The notes: generated by a model from the letters alone, not told the origin. Counted from the stretch's first letter, positions 28,088 through 38,865 are shown. The stretch is DNA of 64,000 bases from Myxococcus xanthus (GCF_900106535.1 NZ_FNOH01000009.1:124001-188000), one strand, 5' to 3'. Program-made: numbers and translations.

Positions 28088-29929
28088 TTGTCTTCACATC
28101 CGTATCACCCATGGCTTGGAGGTCTGGCCGTCCTCTGGGCGGTCACGGCTCAGGCCCAGGCGCAGCGCATTCCCGGCATCGAGCTGGAGCGGCTGCAACT
28201 CAATCCCGGTGCACGCGACAGTCTGGTGTTGTCCACCGGCGACCTCATGTCCCGCGGCGAGTACCGCCTCGGCTTCACCGGGCACTATGAGAAGGAGCCC
28301 TTGGTGCTCGTCTCCGGTGGAGAGCAACAAGGTGTCATCGTCTCCAACCGCGTGACGGTGCACCTCAGTGGTGCCTATGCCATCACCGACTGGTTGGAGC
28401 TCGGCGCGCAGGTGCCCATCGTTTCCCAGTGGGGACCGGACACCGCGGCGCTGGGCGTCGCCACGCCGTCCACGAGCGCGCTTGGCACGCCGTGGGTCCA
28501 GGCGCGCGCGGGAATCCTCTCCGAGCAGCGCGGAGGGCTGATGGATTTGGGCCTGCACCTCGGCGCGGCCCTGCCCATTGGCAGCACGGAGACGCTCACC
28601 CGGGACCAGGGCTTCGTCTTCTCGCCTCGGCTCGGCCTGGGCAAGCAGTTGGGTGGCACGTGGCGCGTGGGCGCCGACCTGGGCGCGCTGGTGCGGACCA
28701 AGACGTATGCGCTGTCCCCCAACACGCAGCCGCACCTCGACGAGCAGGGCACGGAGCTGAACGGCGGCGTCAACCTGTCCGCCGGCCTGCTCGGCTTCCG
28801 CCAGGAGCTGGTGGTGCGCGGCACCCTGCCCGTCGCGGATGCGCCGGAGTCGATGGAAGTGCTGCTGGGCGTGCGCGTTCCCATGCCCGCGGGCACGGAA
28901 GTCTACGCCATGGGTGGCCCTGGCTTCGGCAGCACGCCGGGCACGCCATCGTTCCGGGTGCTCGCCGGCCTCACCTTCGGCACCCCCGCCTCCACGCCCA
29001 ACGCATGTGTGGAGGGTCAGCCGCATGACCCCGCCCGCTGTCCGGACTTCGACCTGGACGGTGACGGCATCAAGAACGCCGCCGACCACTGCCCCACCGT
29101 CGAGGGCCTGTCGGAGCTGAATGGCTGCCCGGACGGGGACGACGACGGCGACGGCCTGCCCAACCTGGCGGACCGCTGCCCGAAGGAGGCGGAGAACTTC
29201 AACGGCTTCGAGGACCAGGACGGCTGCCCGGATGACCCGGACACGGACGGGGACGGCATCTCCGACGCCAAGGACCAGTGCCCGGACCAGGCCGAGGACA
29301 AGGACGGCTTCCAGGACGAGGACGGCTGCCCCGACCCGGACAACGACAACGACGGCGTGCTCGACACCGCCGACCGCTGCCCCAACGAGGCCGGCCCCAA
29401 GGAGAACCGCGGCTGCCCGGACAAGGACACCGACGGTGACGGCATCGTCGACCGGCTCGACAACTGCCCCACCGAGCCTGGCCCGGCGAAGAACCACGGC
29501 TGCAAGGAGAAGCAGCTCGCGCAGATTGGCGAGAATCGCATCCAACTGCTCGAGGCCGTCTACTTCGAGAACAACAAGGACATCATCATCGCGCGCAGCA
29601 ACAAGCTGCTCGACACGGTGGCCAACATCCTCATCGCCCACCCGGAAGTGGAGAAGGTGCGTGTCGAGGGCCACACCGACAACCGCGGCAACCCTGACTA
29701 CAACCTGGACCTGTCCCAGCGCCGCGCCGACGCCGTCGTTCGCTACCTGGTGAGCAAGGGCGTGGCCCGGGAGCGCCTGGATGCCAAGGGCTTCGGTCCC
29801 ACCCAGCCCATCGCGGACAACAACACCACCCAGGGCCGCGCGAAGAACCGCCGCGTGGAGTTCAAGATCGTCGGCGACGCAGAGGGCGTGCAGACGCAGC
29901 AGGGCGAACCCTCTCCCGACACCCACTGA
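28088..29929 (+). CDS. Outer-membrane beta-barrel/TSP3-repeat/OmpA-domain protein
   Basis: 613 residues. A signal peptide ([15 protein letters not shown]) is followed by a beta-rich region (about 25-315) resembling an outer-membrane barrel. Five to six calcium-binding thrombospondin type 3 repeats follow ([45 protein letters not shown]; about 318-472). The C-terminal peptidoglycan-binding OmpA domain is at about 490-600 ([32 protein letters not shown]). The start is TTG 28088: GGGGGAGG lies 5 nt upstream and the start follows the sigma-54 promoter; the open frame upstream to 28007 overlaps that promoter. It is first in an operon with the MYXO-CTERM protein 20 bp downstream, and may anchor or display it. 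Confidence 0.9.
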   Translation: MSSHPYHPWLGGLAVLWAVTAQAQAQRIPGIELERLQLNPGARDSLVLSTGDLMSRGEYRLGFTGHYEKEPLVLVSGGEQQGVIVSNRVTVHLSGAYAITDWLELGAQVPIVSQWGPDTAALGVATPSTSALGTPWVQARAGILSEQRGGLMDLGLHLGAALPIGSTETLTRDQGFVFSPRLGLGKQLGGTWRVGADLGALVRTKTYALSPNTQPHLDEQGTELNGGVNLSAGLLGFRQELVVRGTLPVADAPESMEVLLGVRVPMPAGTEVYAMGGPGFGSTPGTPSFRVLAGLTFGTPASTPNACVEGQPHDPARCPDFDLDGDGIKNAADHCPTVEGLSELNGCPDGDDDGDGLPNLADRCPKEAENFNGFEDQDGCPDDPDTDGDGISDAKDQCPDQAEDKDGFQDEDGCPDPDNDNDGVLDTADRCPNEAGPKENRGCPDKDTDGDGIVDRLDNCPTEPGPAKNHGCKEKQLAQIGENRIQLLEAVYFENNKDIIIARSNKLLDTVANILIAHPEVEKVRVEGHTDNRGNPDYNLDLSQRRADAVVRYLVSKGVARERLDAKGFGPTQPIADNNTTQGRAKNRRVEFKIVGDAEGVQTQQGEPSPDTH

Positions 29930-29949
29930 GAACCGAGGCAGACATCCCC

Positions 29950-32900
29950 ATGAAAACGCGTGTCCTCTTCAAGACGGCGGCGCTCTGTCTCGCGCTGCTC
30001 TCATCCCTGACCGGCTGTGATTCGGGCGGTGCCCGGACAGCCGTGCCCCCCACCGAGCCCGTGCTCGTGAGCCGGACCGCCTCCCTCGTCGGAGACGGCC
30101 AGCTCGAGCCCGGCGAGCAATGTGACGACGGCAACACCACCAGCGGCGACGGCTGTTCCGCCACCGGCACCATCGAAGAAGGCTACCTGTGCCACGTGCC
30201 CGGGCGCCCCTGCTCGCTGGCGAGCCTGTGCGGCAACAACGTCGTCGACTCCGGCGAGGCCTGTGACAGCAACGTCCCCGGCTCCAACTGCACGGCGACC
30301 TGTGACCTGGCCCTGTGCGGCAACGGCGTGTTCAACAACCGCGCCCACCCGTCCTACGCGCAGGAAGTCTGCGACGACGGCAACCGCTACGAGGGCGACG
30401 GCTGCAACCGCCTGTGCGAGGTGGAGCCTGGTTTCGCCTGCACCGGCAGCCCCAGCCGCTGCGTGCGCGCGGGCGTGACGGTCTTCAACACCGGCGTGGA
30501 CGAAAACAACCGCCGGCTGGAGGTCGGCCCGGATCCGCACTGGTTCTACAGCGGCACCACCACGGGCGCGGCCACCGGTCCGCGGGCCGCCAGCGACTGG
30601 CCCCAGGAAATCCAGACGGCCCGCTTCATGGAGGCGCCGCTGGGCGCCCCCGTCTGCGTGTACCAGGACTTCATGGTGCCCTCGACGACCAACGTCTCGC
30701 AGTTCCGTCTGCGGCTGGCCACCTTCAACGACAACGACTTCGCCAGCGCGCGGGTGAACGGGCAGAACTTCACGCCCACCGTCGTCAACCAGCCGGCGGG
30801 CATGCCCTGGCAGAAGAACATCTTCCGCGAGTTCGGCGCCAACGCGCCCTGGCGCACGGGCCTCAACCGCATCGAGCTGTGCAACGAGAACGCGGAAAGC
30901 GAGCCCAACGCCTTCCGCTACCTGTTCGTGGACGCGTACGACGACCGCTGCGGCGACGGCGCCGTGTCCCTGCGCGAGGAGTGCGACGACGGCAACGTCA
31001 CCAACGGTGACGGCTGCTCCGCCACCTGCGGCATCGAGGCGGGCTACGGCTGCACCGGCCAGCCCAGCACCTGCGCCCAGACGTGTGGCAACGGCACGCT
31101 GAACCCGGGCGAGCAGTGCGACGACGGCAACGCCACGACGGGCGACGGCTGCAACGCGAGCTGCCGCGTGGAGTCCGGCTACGCCTGCCCCACCCCGGGC
31201 GAGGCTTGTGTGCCCACCTGCGGCAACGGCACGCTGAACCCCGGCGAGCAGTGTGATGACGGCAATGCCTACGACTCGGACGGTTGCTCCTCGGCGTGCC
31301 GCATCGAGCGCGGCTACGAGTGCCAGGGCGCTCCGTCCACCTGCGCCCCCCTGTGCGGCAACGGCCGGATGGATGCGGGTGAGCTGTGCGACGACGGCAA
31401 CACCACCCTGGGTGATGGCTGCTCCAACGCCTGCACCCTGGAGCTGGGCTACGCCTGCCCCGCTCCGGGCCAGGCCTGTGTGTTCACCTGCGGCAACGGC
31501 AACGTCGACCCGGGCGAGCAGTGTGATGACGGCAACCTGAATCCGACGGACGGCTGCAGCACCGAGTGCCGCGTGGAGGATGGCTACGCCTGCAGCACGC
31601 CCGAAACCGGTCCTTCCGTCTGTGTCGAGAGCTGTGGCAACGGCGCCCTGGAAGAGAACGAGGCGTGCGATGACGGCAACACCACCGCGGGCGACGGCTG
31701 CTCGACGGGCTGCCGCGAGGAGCCGGGCTATACGTGCAGCGGTGAGCCCAGCACCTGCGCCACCTCCTGTGGCGACGGCACCCGCGCGGGCGCCGAGGCG
31801 TGTGATGACGGCAACACCACGGCGGGTGACGGCTGCGACGCCACCTGCACCCTGGAGCCGGGCTACGCCTGCCCCACTCCGGGCGAGGCCTGTGTGCCCA
31901 CCTGCGGCAACGGCACGGTGGACAACGGCGAGCAGTGCGACGACGGCAACACCACGGCGGGCGACGGCTGCAGCGGCAGCTGCCGCGTGGAGAACGGCTA
32001 TACGTGCAGCGGCGCGCCCAGCACCTGCGCCACCACCTGTGGTGACGGCACCCGCGCGGGCGCCGAGGTGTGTGACGACGGCAACCTCAACAACGGCGAC
32101 GGCTGCTCCTCGCGCTGCCTCCTGGAGGACGGCCAGCCCTGCAATGCGTCCGGCGTCTGCGAGAGCGGCATCTGCAACCCCAACACCAACACCTGCATCA
32201 GCCCCAACGTCTGCGGCAACGGCATCCTCGACGAGGGTGAGCTCTGCGACGACGGCGACACCACGGCGGGCGACGGCTGCTCGGCCACCTGCGCCATCGA
32301 GGACGGGTTCGGCTGCACCGGCATCCCGTCGGTGTGCGCCGTGACGTGTGGTGACGGCATCAAGGCGGACAGCGAGGCCTGCGATGACGGCAACACCACC
32401 AACGGGGACGGCTGCTCGGCCACGTGCACCGTGGAGAGCGGCGCCGCGTGCCAGACGGCGGACGTGAGCGTGTTCATCACCCACCAGGGCAACGCGAACT
32501 GCACGCAGGTGTCGGACATCGACGCCCCCGTGCTGCCCGACGCGGCCATCCAGGCCGGGCTGGACGTGCCGGGCCGCTACCGCATCCGGTACGTGTCCGG
32601 CGCGGTGAGCTACTCGGGTGGCGTCAACTGGTACCCCGGCGTCATCGGCGTCAGCGCCAACGCGGGCACGCAGGTGCAGGGCTTCTCGCTGGGCTACACG
32701 CCCCGCAGCGGTCCGGGCTCGGCCACGCGCGCCGAGGCCATGCCCCTGGGCTTCCCCCTGTCCCGCGACTTCACGGCGGCCACGGGTGACGTGCGCATCG
32801 CGCTGGTCGACACCGACTGCAACCTGGCCAACAACTCCGACACGGCGGTGACCTACCGCGTGGACGCGCTGTCCATCTGCCAGACGGCCCCTGTCGTCAC

Positions 32901-33306
32901 GTCTCCGACGCCGGGCGGCACCGCCGGCGAGGAACTCGAGGGCACCGCCACGCCGGGCGCCACCGTGGACGTGTACCTGGACGGCAACCCCGCGCCGGTG
33001 TGCACGGTCGTCGCCGACGCGGAGGGGAACTGGAGCTGCACGCTGCCGACGGACCTGGAGGAAGGGCCGCACACCGCCGTCATCACCTCCACCTTCCCGG
33101 GCGCGCCGCAGACCTCCACGACGGTGGACTTCATCGTCGACTACTCGCCGCCGGCGCCTCCGGTCATCACCGGCCCCACGCCGGGCGCCGTGCTGGACAC
33201 GCAGACGCCCGTGCTGAGCGGCACGGCGACCCCGGGTGACGAGGTGACGGTGTACGAGGGCGGAACCGCCCTCTGCACCACCACGGCCGATGCGGCGGGC
33301 AACTAG
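29950..33306 (+). CDS. Giant cysteine-rich (DUF4215) repeat surface protein, cut by an in-frame amber codon
   Basis: 1118 residues to the TAG at 33304. Lipobox-like signal [10 protein letters not shown] at the N-terminus, then cysteine-rich units. Thirteen copies of the CDDG[N/D]...GDGC unit (Myxococcus Cys-rich/DUF4215 repeat) flank a beta domain at about 178-330 beginning [20 protein letters not shown]. After the repeats comes a lectin/Ig-like region and tandem Ig-like modules with '[19 protein letters not shown]'. The frame stays open, with clear homology, past the TAG to a MYXO-CTERM tail at 34047, so the natural product is about 1365 residues. MYXO-CTERM proteins are processed by a myxosortase and shown on the cell surface. 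It is co-transcribed with the OmpA protein from the sigma-54 promoter. Confidence 0.85.
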   Translation: MKTRVLFKTAALCLALLSSLTGCDSGGARTAVPPTEPVLVSRTASLVGDGQLEPGEQCDDGNTTSGDGCSATGTIEEGYLCHVPGRPCSLASLCGNNVVDSGEACDSNVPGSNCTATCDLALCGNGVFNNRAHPSYAQEVCDDGNRYEGDGCNRLCEVEPGFACTGSPSRCVRAGVTVFNTGVDENNRRLEVGPDPHWFYSGTTTGAATGPRAASDWPQEIQTARFMEAPLGAPVCVYQDFMVPSTTNVSQFRLRLATFNDNDFASARVNGQNFTPTVVNQPAGMPWQKNIFREFGANAPWRTGLNRIELCNENAESEPNAFRYLFVDAYDDRCGDGAVSLREECDDGNVTNGDGCSATCGIEAGYGCTGQPSTCAQTCGNGTLNPGEQCDDGNATTGDGCNASCRVESGYACPTPGEACVPTCGNGTLNPGEQCDDGNAYDSDGCSSACRIERGYECQGAPSTCAPLCGNGRMDAGELCDDGNTTLGDGCSNACTLELGYACPAPGQACVFTCGNGNVDPGEQCDDGNLNPTDGCSTECRVEDGYACSTPETGPSVCVESCGNGALEENEACDDGNTTAGDGCSTGCREEPGYTCSGEPSTCATSCGDGTRAGAEACDDGNTTAGDGCDATCTLEPGYACPTPGEACVPTCGNGTVDNGEQCDDGNTTAGDGCSGSCRVENGYTCSGAPSTCATTCGDGTRAGAEVCDDGNLNNGDGCSSRCLLEDGQPCNASGVCESGICNPNTNTCISPNVCGNGILDEGELCDDGDTTAGDGCSATCAIEDGFGCTGIPSVCAVTCGDGIKADSEACDDGNTTNGDGCSATCTVESGAACQTADVSVFITHQGNANCTQVSDIDAPVLPDAAIQAGLDVPGRYRIRYVSGAVSYSGGVNWYPGVIGVSANAGTQVQGFSLGYTPRSGPGSATRAEAMPLGFPLSRDFTAATGDVRIALVDTDCNLANNSDTAVTYRVDALSICQTAPVVTSPTPGGTAGEELEGTATPGATVDVYLDGNPAPVCTVVADAEGNWSCTLPTDLEEGPHTAVITSTFPGAPQTSTTVDFIVDYSPPAPPVITGPTPGAVLDTQTPVLSGTATPGDEVTVYEGGTALCTTTADAAGN

Positions 33307-34047
33307 AGCTGCACGCCCACCACGCCCATGGCCGAAGGCCCGCACACGGTGACGGCCACCGCCACGCCTCCGGGCGGCAACCCCGGCCCCACCTCCACGC
33401 CCGTCACCTTCACCATCACCCTGACCGCGACGGAGCCGCCGGTCATCACCGGGCCCGCCGACGGCGCGGTGCTCAACACGTCGACGCCGCCCCTGAGCGG
33501 CACGTCGGCTCCGGGCACGGTGGTGACGGTGTACGAGGGCGACACGGTGCTCTGCACCACCACCACCAACGACGTGGGCGCGTGGACCTGCACGCCGGCC
33601 CAGCCGCTGGAGGATGGCCCGCACACGGTGACGGCCACCGCCACCGACAGCGAGGGCCGCACCAGCGAGCCCTCCGCGCCCAGCGAGTTCATCATCGACA
33701 CCCAGGAGCCCGACACGCGCATCTCGCGCACGCCGCCCTCGCGCGGCGGCAACCGGACGGCGACCTTCGAGTACGGCGCCTCCGAGGAGGACGTCACCTA
33801 CGAGTGCAGCTTGAACGGGGGCCCCTTCGAGCCCTGCCGGGACAGCTATGACGTGGGCGAGGGTCAGCACACCCTGCGCGTGCGGGCCACGGACCGCGCG
33901 GGCAACGTGGACAGCACCCCCGCGGCGTACTCGTGGACGGTGGAGCTCACCCGGGCCTTCGCCGGTGGCGGCTGCAGCACGGCGCCCGCCGCGTCCTGGC
34001 TGGCGCTCCTGGGCCTGCTCGGCCTCCGCCGGAGGAAGCGCGGCTAA
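33307..34047 (+). pseudogene. C-terminal part of the same surface protein with MYXO-CTERM signal, separated by TAG
   Basis: It is in the same frame as the upstream gene. Directly after the stop it continues SCTPTTPMAEGPHTVTATAT, where sister modules read GNWSCTLP and GAWTCTPA. The TAG thus replaces a Trp TGG codon. Two Ig-like modules follow, then 'TPAAYSWTVELTRAFAGGG' and the MYXO-CTERM signal with its invariant Cys, a hydrophobic helix and RRRKRG. There is no SD or start for independent translation. Without readthrough the upstream product would lose its sorting signal and be secreted or degraded. A sequencing or assembly error is also possible. Confidence 0.8.
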
Positions 34048-34066
34048 GGGCTGACCGCTACACCTT

Positions 34067-34135
34067 TCCGCCGGGAGGTCCACACCTCCCTCTGAGGCCA
34101 ACTCCGCCGGCCTCGTGGGCCTCCCGGCGGATTTT
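34067..34135 (+). terminator. Terminator of the OmpA/MYXO-CTERM operon
   Basis: TCCGCCGGGAGG (34067-34078) is the perfect complement of CCTCCCGGCGGA (34120-34131), with a nested CCGCCGG/CCGGCGG hairpin (34104-34130). It is followed by TTTT at 34132-34135, and lies 20 bp after the operon's last stop. Confidence 0.65.
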
Positions 34136-34169
34136 CCCCCCGCCACGCGCCAGCCCGTATGCTGGGGCC

Positions 34170-37100
34170 GTGCACGTGGCGGGGCGATTGAATGAGACGT
34201 ACGAGGAGGAGCTCCTCCTCGCGATGGACGAAGGACTGCTCTCCGGCGAGGAGGTGGCGCTCCTGCGTGAGGACGCGCTCCGCCTGCGGCGTGGCCCCCT
34301 GGAGCTGCTGCGGGAGCGAGGCCGGCTGTCCGAGGACTCCCTGGTGGCGCTTCGTGGCGAGCTCGCCTCCGAGAGCACGGACCCGAGCGTTGGCCGGCCG
34401 CTCGAGGCCGCCACCCTGACGCCCGTCACCCCGGGCGTGTCCCCGCCCCCCGCCGTGGAGCCGGACGGCCCCACCTTCCCGGTGCCGGACTGGGACCGCT
34501 ACCAGCCCGTGCGCTTCCTGGGCCAGGGTGGAATGGGCCGGGTGTTCCTGGCGTATGACCCCATGCTCCGCCGCAACGTGGCGCTGAAGTTCGTGCGCGG
34601 GGACGACCCGGAGCTGGCCCGGCGCTTCCTCTCCGAGGCCCGCGCGCAGGCCCGCGTCCGACACGAGCGGGTGTGCGAGGTGTACGAGGTCGGCGAGGTG
34701 CGCGGCCGGGGCTACATCGCCATGCGCTTCGTGGACGGCCAGTCGCTGGGACAGTTGGCGCGCTCGCTCACGCTGGAGCAGAAGGTGCTGGTGCTGCGCC
34801 AGGCCGCCGAGGGCGTGCACGCCGCCCATGGCGCGGGCCTCATCCACCGCGACATCAAACCCGGCAACATCCTGGTGGAGCGCACCGAGGACGGCGGGCT
34901 GGCCCCCTTCGTCATGGACTTCGGTCTGGCGCGTGACTGGCGCGAGGAAGGCGCCGCGCCCAACGCCGTGCAGGGCACCCCGCATTACATGGCCCCGGAG
35001 CAGGCGCGCGGTGAGGTGTCACGTCTGGACCGGCGCGCGGACATCTACGCGCTGGGCGCCACGCTCTATTCGCTCCTCACCGGCCGGCCGCCCTTCACCG
35101 GCGCCACCGAGGCGGAGGTCATCACCCGGCTCCAGCACGAAGAGCCGGCGCCGCCGCGCGCGCTCGATGCCGACATTCCATCGGACCTGGAAGCCATCGT
35201 CCTCAAGTGCCTGGAGAAGCAACGGCCCGCCCGCTACGACTCGGCGCGGGCGCTGGCGGAGGACCTGGAGCGGTTCCTCGAAGGAGAGCCCGTCCTCGCG
35301 CGACAGGGACTGGGCTACCGCCTGCGCCGCAAGGCCCGCAAGCACCGGGTGGCGCTGACGCTGGGCTCCGCGGCCCTGACGATGGTGTTGCTGGCGCTCA
35401 TCCAGGCGGGCATCGCCCGCGGCGAGGTGGCCGAGCGCGAACGCCTCACGCGCCGCTTCACCGAACGGGTGGAGCGCATCGAGGCCTCCGCGCGCTACTC
35501 CGCCCTGTCCCGCCTGCACGACACCCGTGAAGACCGGCGCGAGCTGCGCGCCAGCATGGACGCGCTGGAGGCCGAGGTGCGCGAGGCGGGCCCTCACGCA
35601 CTGGGCCCCGGCCAGTACGCCCTGGGCCGCGCGTTGCTCGTGTTGGATGAGCGGGACTCCGCGCGCAAGCGCCTGGAGGCCGCGTGGGCCCAGGGCTACC
35701 GCGAGCCCCGGGTGGCCTGGGCGTTGGCGCAGGTGCTGGGAGACCTCTACCAGGAGCGGCTGCTGCTGGACGTGGAGCGCCGCAGCCCGGAGCAGCGCGA
35801 GGTCCGCCGCAAGGAGCTGGAGCAGAACTACCGGGACCCGGCCCTGGCCTACCTGCGCCAGGCCGAAGGCCCCGACGTCCCTGTCCCACCGCTGTATGTG
35901 AAGGCGCTGTTCGCCTTCTACGAGGGCCGCCACGAAGAGGCCCTGACCCACCTGGAAGCCATGGGCCGCGCGCAGCCCTGGTTCTACGAAGCGCCTCTGC
36001 TGCAAGGCGACGTGCTGCTGGCGCGGGCCACGCAGCGCTGGCACCAGGGCGACAAGGCCGGCTCGCAGGAGGACCTGGACGCGGGCCGCCGCGCCTATGC
36101 CTCCGCCGTCGCCACCGCGGAGAGCCAACCCATGGGCCACTACGTCCTGGCGCGCCTGGAGCTGGCCGCGCTGGTGATGGAACTGTACGGCGAAGGCAAC
36201 GTGCTGCCTCACTATGAGCGCGGCGTGGAAGCGGCGACCCGCGCGCTCACCACCGCGCCGGATCACCACCGCTCGCTGGTCGTCCTCTCCCGCCTGCACC
36301 GCCGTCTCGCCGAGCAGCGCACCAGCCAGGGACGCGAGGACGCCGAGCCGCTGCTGGAGAAGTCCATCCACGCCGCGCGCGAGGCCCTGGCCCTGGCGCC
36401 GCCCAGCGACCGTGTCGCGCTGGAGCTCGCCATCACCCACCGGCTGTGGGCCCGCTACCGCCAGGAGCGTGGGCAGGACCCGAGCGAGCAGCTCCGCCTG
36501 TCCATCGAGGCCTTCGAGCGCCTGCGCCCCGAGGAGCGCGACTATGCCTTCCACGCCAACCTGGGTCTGACCTATCAGGTGTGGGCGGACGCGGAAGCCG
36601 AGCGCGGCGTGGACCCGCTGGAGCACCAGGGCAAGGCGATTGACGCGTACCTGGAGGCCATCCGCGTGCGGGAGAACCAGGCCGACGCGTGGATCAACCT
36701 GGGCAACGCCCTGCGCCGCCGCGCTTCGAATCCACGCGCCACCGACGCCGCGGGAGATTTGACGCGGGCTCGTGACGCACTGGCGAAGGCACTGGCGCTC
36801 AATCCCGGCAACGTCGTGGCCAGCTTCCGCGGCGCGGAAATTTCCGAGCAGTTGGCGCGCTGGCGCTGGAGCCACGGCGAGCCCTTCGAGGCGGACCTGG
36901 AGCAGGCGCTGGCCCTGTTCCGGCAGGGGCTGGGAATCAACGCAAAGCTCCCCCCGCTCCACAACGGGCTGGGCGCGGCGCTGCTGTGGCAGGCCGAGCA
37001 ACGCTGGGAGGAAGGCGGCGACCCCGAGCCCCTGCTCCAGCAGGCGCAGGCGGCCTTCGAGGAAGCCCGGACGCTGGCGCCCAGACAGGTGTACGCCCAC

Positions 37101-37841
37101 AACAACCTGGGCGAGGTGTGGACCCTGAGCGCCACCTTCCAGTCCGCGCGCAGGGAGAATCCAGGGCCGAGTGGCCGCGCCGCCGTGGAAGCCTACCGTC
37201 AGGCACTCTCACTCCAGCCCCAGGACGCCGACCTCTGGGCCAACCTCGGCCGCGTGCAGACACTGCTGGCGACGTGGAGCTTGGAGACCGGCGGCGACCC
37301 ACGGGCGGAGCTGGCGAAGGCCGAGGAGTCCCTCGCGCGGGCCACCACGCTGAATCCCCGCCAGGGCCACACGTGGCGCAATATGGGCGAGGCCCGCGCG
37401 CTCAAGGCCCGCTGGCTGGCGCACCGGGGCGCCGCTCAGGAATCGGACTTCGAGCTCGCGTCGCAGGCCTTCCAGCAAGCCCTGTCGCTGGAGCCCCGCC
37501 GGCATGACTACCGGCTGGCCACCGCGCGATTCCAGCTCGCCTGGGCCGCGTGGCGTCAGCAGCGGAACGAGGACGCCGCGCCGCTGCTGAACCAGGGGCT
37601 CGCGCTCGTGGCGGAAGTCCTGGCGGACCGGCCCAGGTGGGCGCGGGCCCAGGCGCTTCGTGGCGGCGGGCTGCTCGCCCTGGCGGAGACGCGCGCCTCC
37701 TCGGAGCAACGGCAGGCCTGGCGCATCGAGGGCCAGGAGGTGTTGCGGCAAGCACTGGCCCGCAACCCTCACCTGGAATCCGAATGGAGAGGCCGGCTCG
37801 GCGCGGCTCGCGAGCCGCTGGCCGGCCCTCCTACGCCCTGA
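34170..37841 (+). CDS. Hanks-type Ser/Thr protein kinase with TM segment and C-terminal TPR array
   Basis: 1223 residues. After a short leader region (about 110 residues) the kinase domain has the P-loop GQGGMGRVFLAYD, catalytic loop HRDIKPGN, DFGLARD and APE motif GTPHYMAPEQARGE. All catalytic residues are present, so it should be active. A TM helix (VALTLGSAALTMVLLALIQAG, near 394-415) puts the long TPR region (about 430-1210) outside the membrane. TPR units such as 'LEQALALFRQGLGINAKLPP' suggest protein-partner sensing. GTG 34170 is chosen as a start near the operon terminator; GTG 34176 is equally possible, and the SD is weak. It is convergent with the small gene at 37848, which ends 6 bp away. 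Confidence 0.88.
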   Translation: MHVAGRLNETYEEELLLAMDEGLLSGEEVALLREDALRLRRGPLELLRERGRLSEDSLVALRGELASESTDPSVGRPLEAATLTPVTPGVSPPPAVEPDGPTFPVPDWDRYQPVRFLGQGGMGRVFLAYDPMLRRNVALKFVRGDDPELARRFLSEARAQARVRHERVCEVYEVGEVRGRGYIAMRFVDGQSLGQLARSLTLEQKVLVLRQAAEGVHAAHGAGLIHRDIKPGNILVERTEDGGLAPFVMDFGLARDWREEGAAPNAVQGTPHYMAPEQARGEVSRLDRRADIYALGATLYSLLTGRPPFTGATEAEVITRLQHEEPAPPRALDADIPSDLEAIVLKCLEKQRPARYDSARALAEDLERFLEGEPVLARQGLGYRLRRKARKHRVALTLGSAALTMVLLALIQAGIARGEVAERERLTRRFTERVERIEASARYSALSRLHDTREDRRELRASMDALEAEVREAGPHALGPGQYALGRALLVLDERDSARKRLEAAWAQGYREPRVAWALAQVLGDLYQERLLLDVERRSPEQREVRRKELEQNYRDPALAYLRQAEGPDVPVPPLYVKALFAFYEGRHEEALTHLEAMGRAQPWFYEAPLLQGDVLLARATQRWHQGDKAGSQEDLDAGRRAYASAVATAESQPMGHYVLARLELAALVMELYGEGNVLPHYERGVEAATRALTTAPDHHRSLVVLSRLHRRLAEQRTSQGREDAEPLLEKSIHAAREALALAPPSDRVALELAITHRLWARYRQERGQDPSEQLRLSIEAFERLRPEERDYAFHANLGLTYQVWADAEAERGVDPLEHQGKAIDAYLEAIRVRENQADAWINLGNALRRRASNPRATDAAGDLTRARDALAKALALNPGNVVASFRGAEISEQLARWRWSHGEPFEADLEQALALFRQGLGINAKLPPLHNGLGAALLWQAEQRWEEGGDPEPLLQQAQAAFEEARTLAPRQVYAHNNLGEVWTLSATFQSARRENPGPSGRAAVEAYRQALSLQPQDADLWANLGRVQTLLATWSLETGGDPRAELAKAEESLARATTLNPRQGHTWRNMGEARALKARWLAHRGAAQESDFELASQAFQQALSLEPRRHDYRLATARFQLAWAAWRQQRNEDAAPLLNQGLALVAEVLADRPRWARAQALRGGGLLALAETRASSEQRQAWRIEGQEVLRQALARNPHLESEWRGRLGAAREPLAGPPTP

Positions 37842-37847
37842 CGTGGC

Positions 37848-38198
37848 TCAGTACTCCTTGGGCGGGTCCGTCGTCACGTCCAGGTTGCCGTTCTTCGTCT
37901 CCAACTCGAGCCCGTGGCTGCGCGCCTCGGGGGAGCCGCCAGTCACCACCGTGAACGGGTACGAGCCGACCGCGGCCCCGTCGGAAACGGGGTCCTCGCG
38001 CTGGGCTGCGGCCAGAGAGGTGTTGTTCAAGTTGAACGACGCCGTCGAATCCAGGCACGCGGGGGGATTCACCGTCACGTCCGATGCGGCGCCAATCATT
38101 TCAATGGAGAAGCGGACCGTGTCTCCGTGCCGGACCTTGTTGTTGGGGATGTAGCTCAGGTTCCCGGACTTGTTGATGAGAACAGTGATGATGGCCAT
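37848..38198 (-). CDS. Small beta-rich protein, paralogue A (sigma-54-controlled pair)
   Basis: 116 residues, no signal peptide. The N-terminus MAIITVLINKSGNLSYIPNN and the pattern 'NNKVRHGDTVRF' suggest a small beta-sandwich, cupredoxin- or Ig-like, but metal ligands are not conserved. One Cys is shared with its paralogue (VNPPACL), as is the tail ETKNGNLDVTTDPP. The ATG at 38198 follows AGGAG with 9-nt spacing. A sigma-54 promoter (38257-38271) and a paired box (38334-38374) lie upstream. About 45-50% of residues appear shared with paralogue B. The family is unknown to me; strong sigma-54 control suggests a condition-specific product. Confidence 0.8.
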   Translation of the reverse strand: MAIITVLINKSGNLSYIPNNKVRHGDTVRFSIEMIGAASDVTVNPPACLDSTASFNLNNTSLAAAQREDPVSDGAAVGSYPFTVVTGGSPEARSHGLELETKNGNLDVTTDPPKEY

Positions 38199-38256
38199 GG
38201 GCCGTGGCTCCTGTGCCCCACTGGGGCGTGTGATGAACTGCTGCCGGTTGTGACCT

Positions 38257-38271
38257 GCATGCACCATACCA
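38257..38271 (-). promoter_or_regulatory. Sigma-54 promoter of paralogue A
   Basis: Minus-strand TGGTATGGTGCATGC: exact GG-N10-GC spacing. The GC element is about 58 nt before the ATG at 38198. Confidence 0.75.
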
Positions 38272-38333
38272 GATGGGTCTGGTTCACGGCGTCCTCAATG
38301 ACTCACAACCGCAGCACGCCCTCAGCGGAATCT

Positions 38334-38374
38334 GGACGCGTCACCCCACCCATAAGGTCTGGCCTGACACGTCA
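38334..38374. promoter_or_regulatory. Paired enhancer boxes upstream of paralogue A
   Basis: GGACGCGTCA (38334-38343) and TGACACGTCA (38365-38374), 31 bp apart, about 64 bp upstream of the -24 element. Same motif and spacing as at 27886/27917. Confidence 0.7.
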
Positions 38375-38381
38375 GGGCGGC

Positions 38382-38729
38382 TCAGAGCTCCGGCGGATCC
38401 GTCGTCACGTCCAGGTTGCCGTTCTTCGTCTCCGCCTCGCCTCCGAGGTGCGGCTTCTCCGGCACGGGAGGGACCTCCACGGTGAACCCATACGTCATGA
38501 ACGCGGCCGATTCGGAGACCGGGTCCTCGTAGATGGGGGGCGCCGCGGAGGTCCGGTCCAAGGTGACGGGATTCGTTGCGACCAGGCACGCGGGCGGATT
38601 CACCTTCGCCCACAAAGGGCCGTTGATTTGGTCGAGCACGAAGCGGACGGGTTGCCCACGCCGGACCTTGTTGTTGGGCTCGTAGACCAGATTCCCCGAC
38701 TTCATGATGGTGACGGTGACAACGGTCAT
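38382..38729 (-). CDS. Small beta-rich protein, paralogue B (sigma-54-controlled pair)
   Basis: 115 residues, paralogue of the product at 37848. Shared blocks are SGNLVYEPNNKVRRGQPVRF, VNPPACL, EDPVSESAAF and ETKNGNLDVTTDPPEL. There is no signal peptide or TM helix. Each gene has its own leader, sigma-54 promoter and box pair, offset by 531-533 bp, so the whole unit was duplicated in tandem. The ATG at 38729 follows GGGAG. It lies 185 bp downstream of the activator gene at 38915, reading in the same direction. The function is unknown. Confidence 0.8.
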   Translation of the reverse strand: MTVVTVTIMKSGNLVYEPNNKVRRGQPVRFVLDQINGPLWAKVNPPACLVATNPVTLDRTSAAPPIYEDPVSESAAFMTYGFTVEVPPVPEKPHLGGEAETKNGNLDVTTDPPEL

Positions 38730-38788
38730 GGGCGCGGCTCCCGTGCCCCCAATGGGGCAATGAGAAGGATTGCTGCGGGCTGTGAGTT

Positions 38789-38803
38789 GCAGACACCGTA
38801 CCA
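38789..38803 (-). promoter_or_regulatory. Sigma-54 promoter of paralogue B
   Basis: Minus-strand TGGTACGGTGTCTGC, exact GG-N10-GC spacing and near-identical to the paralogue A promoter. The GC element is about 60 nt before the ATG at 38729. Confidence 0.8.
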
Positions 38804-38865
38804 GTCAGGAATGGCGCGAGGCCCCCCTCGACAATCGACACCCGCGCCGCCCCTGAAAGGCAAAT

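Noticed and set aside
30001-34146. Very long open frame (1381 codons) antisense to the Cys-rich repeat gene
   Set aside because: Codon bias of a GC-rich, repetitive gene keeps the opposite strand open; the sequence is repetitive Val/Ala/Gly/Arg without family motifs, while the plus strand has clear repeats and a sorting signal.
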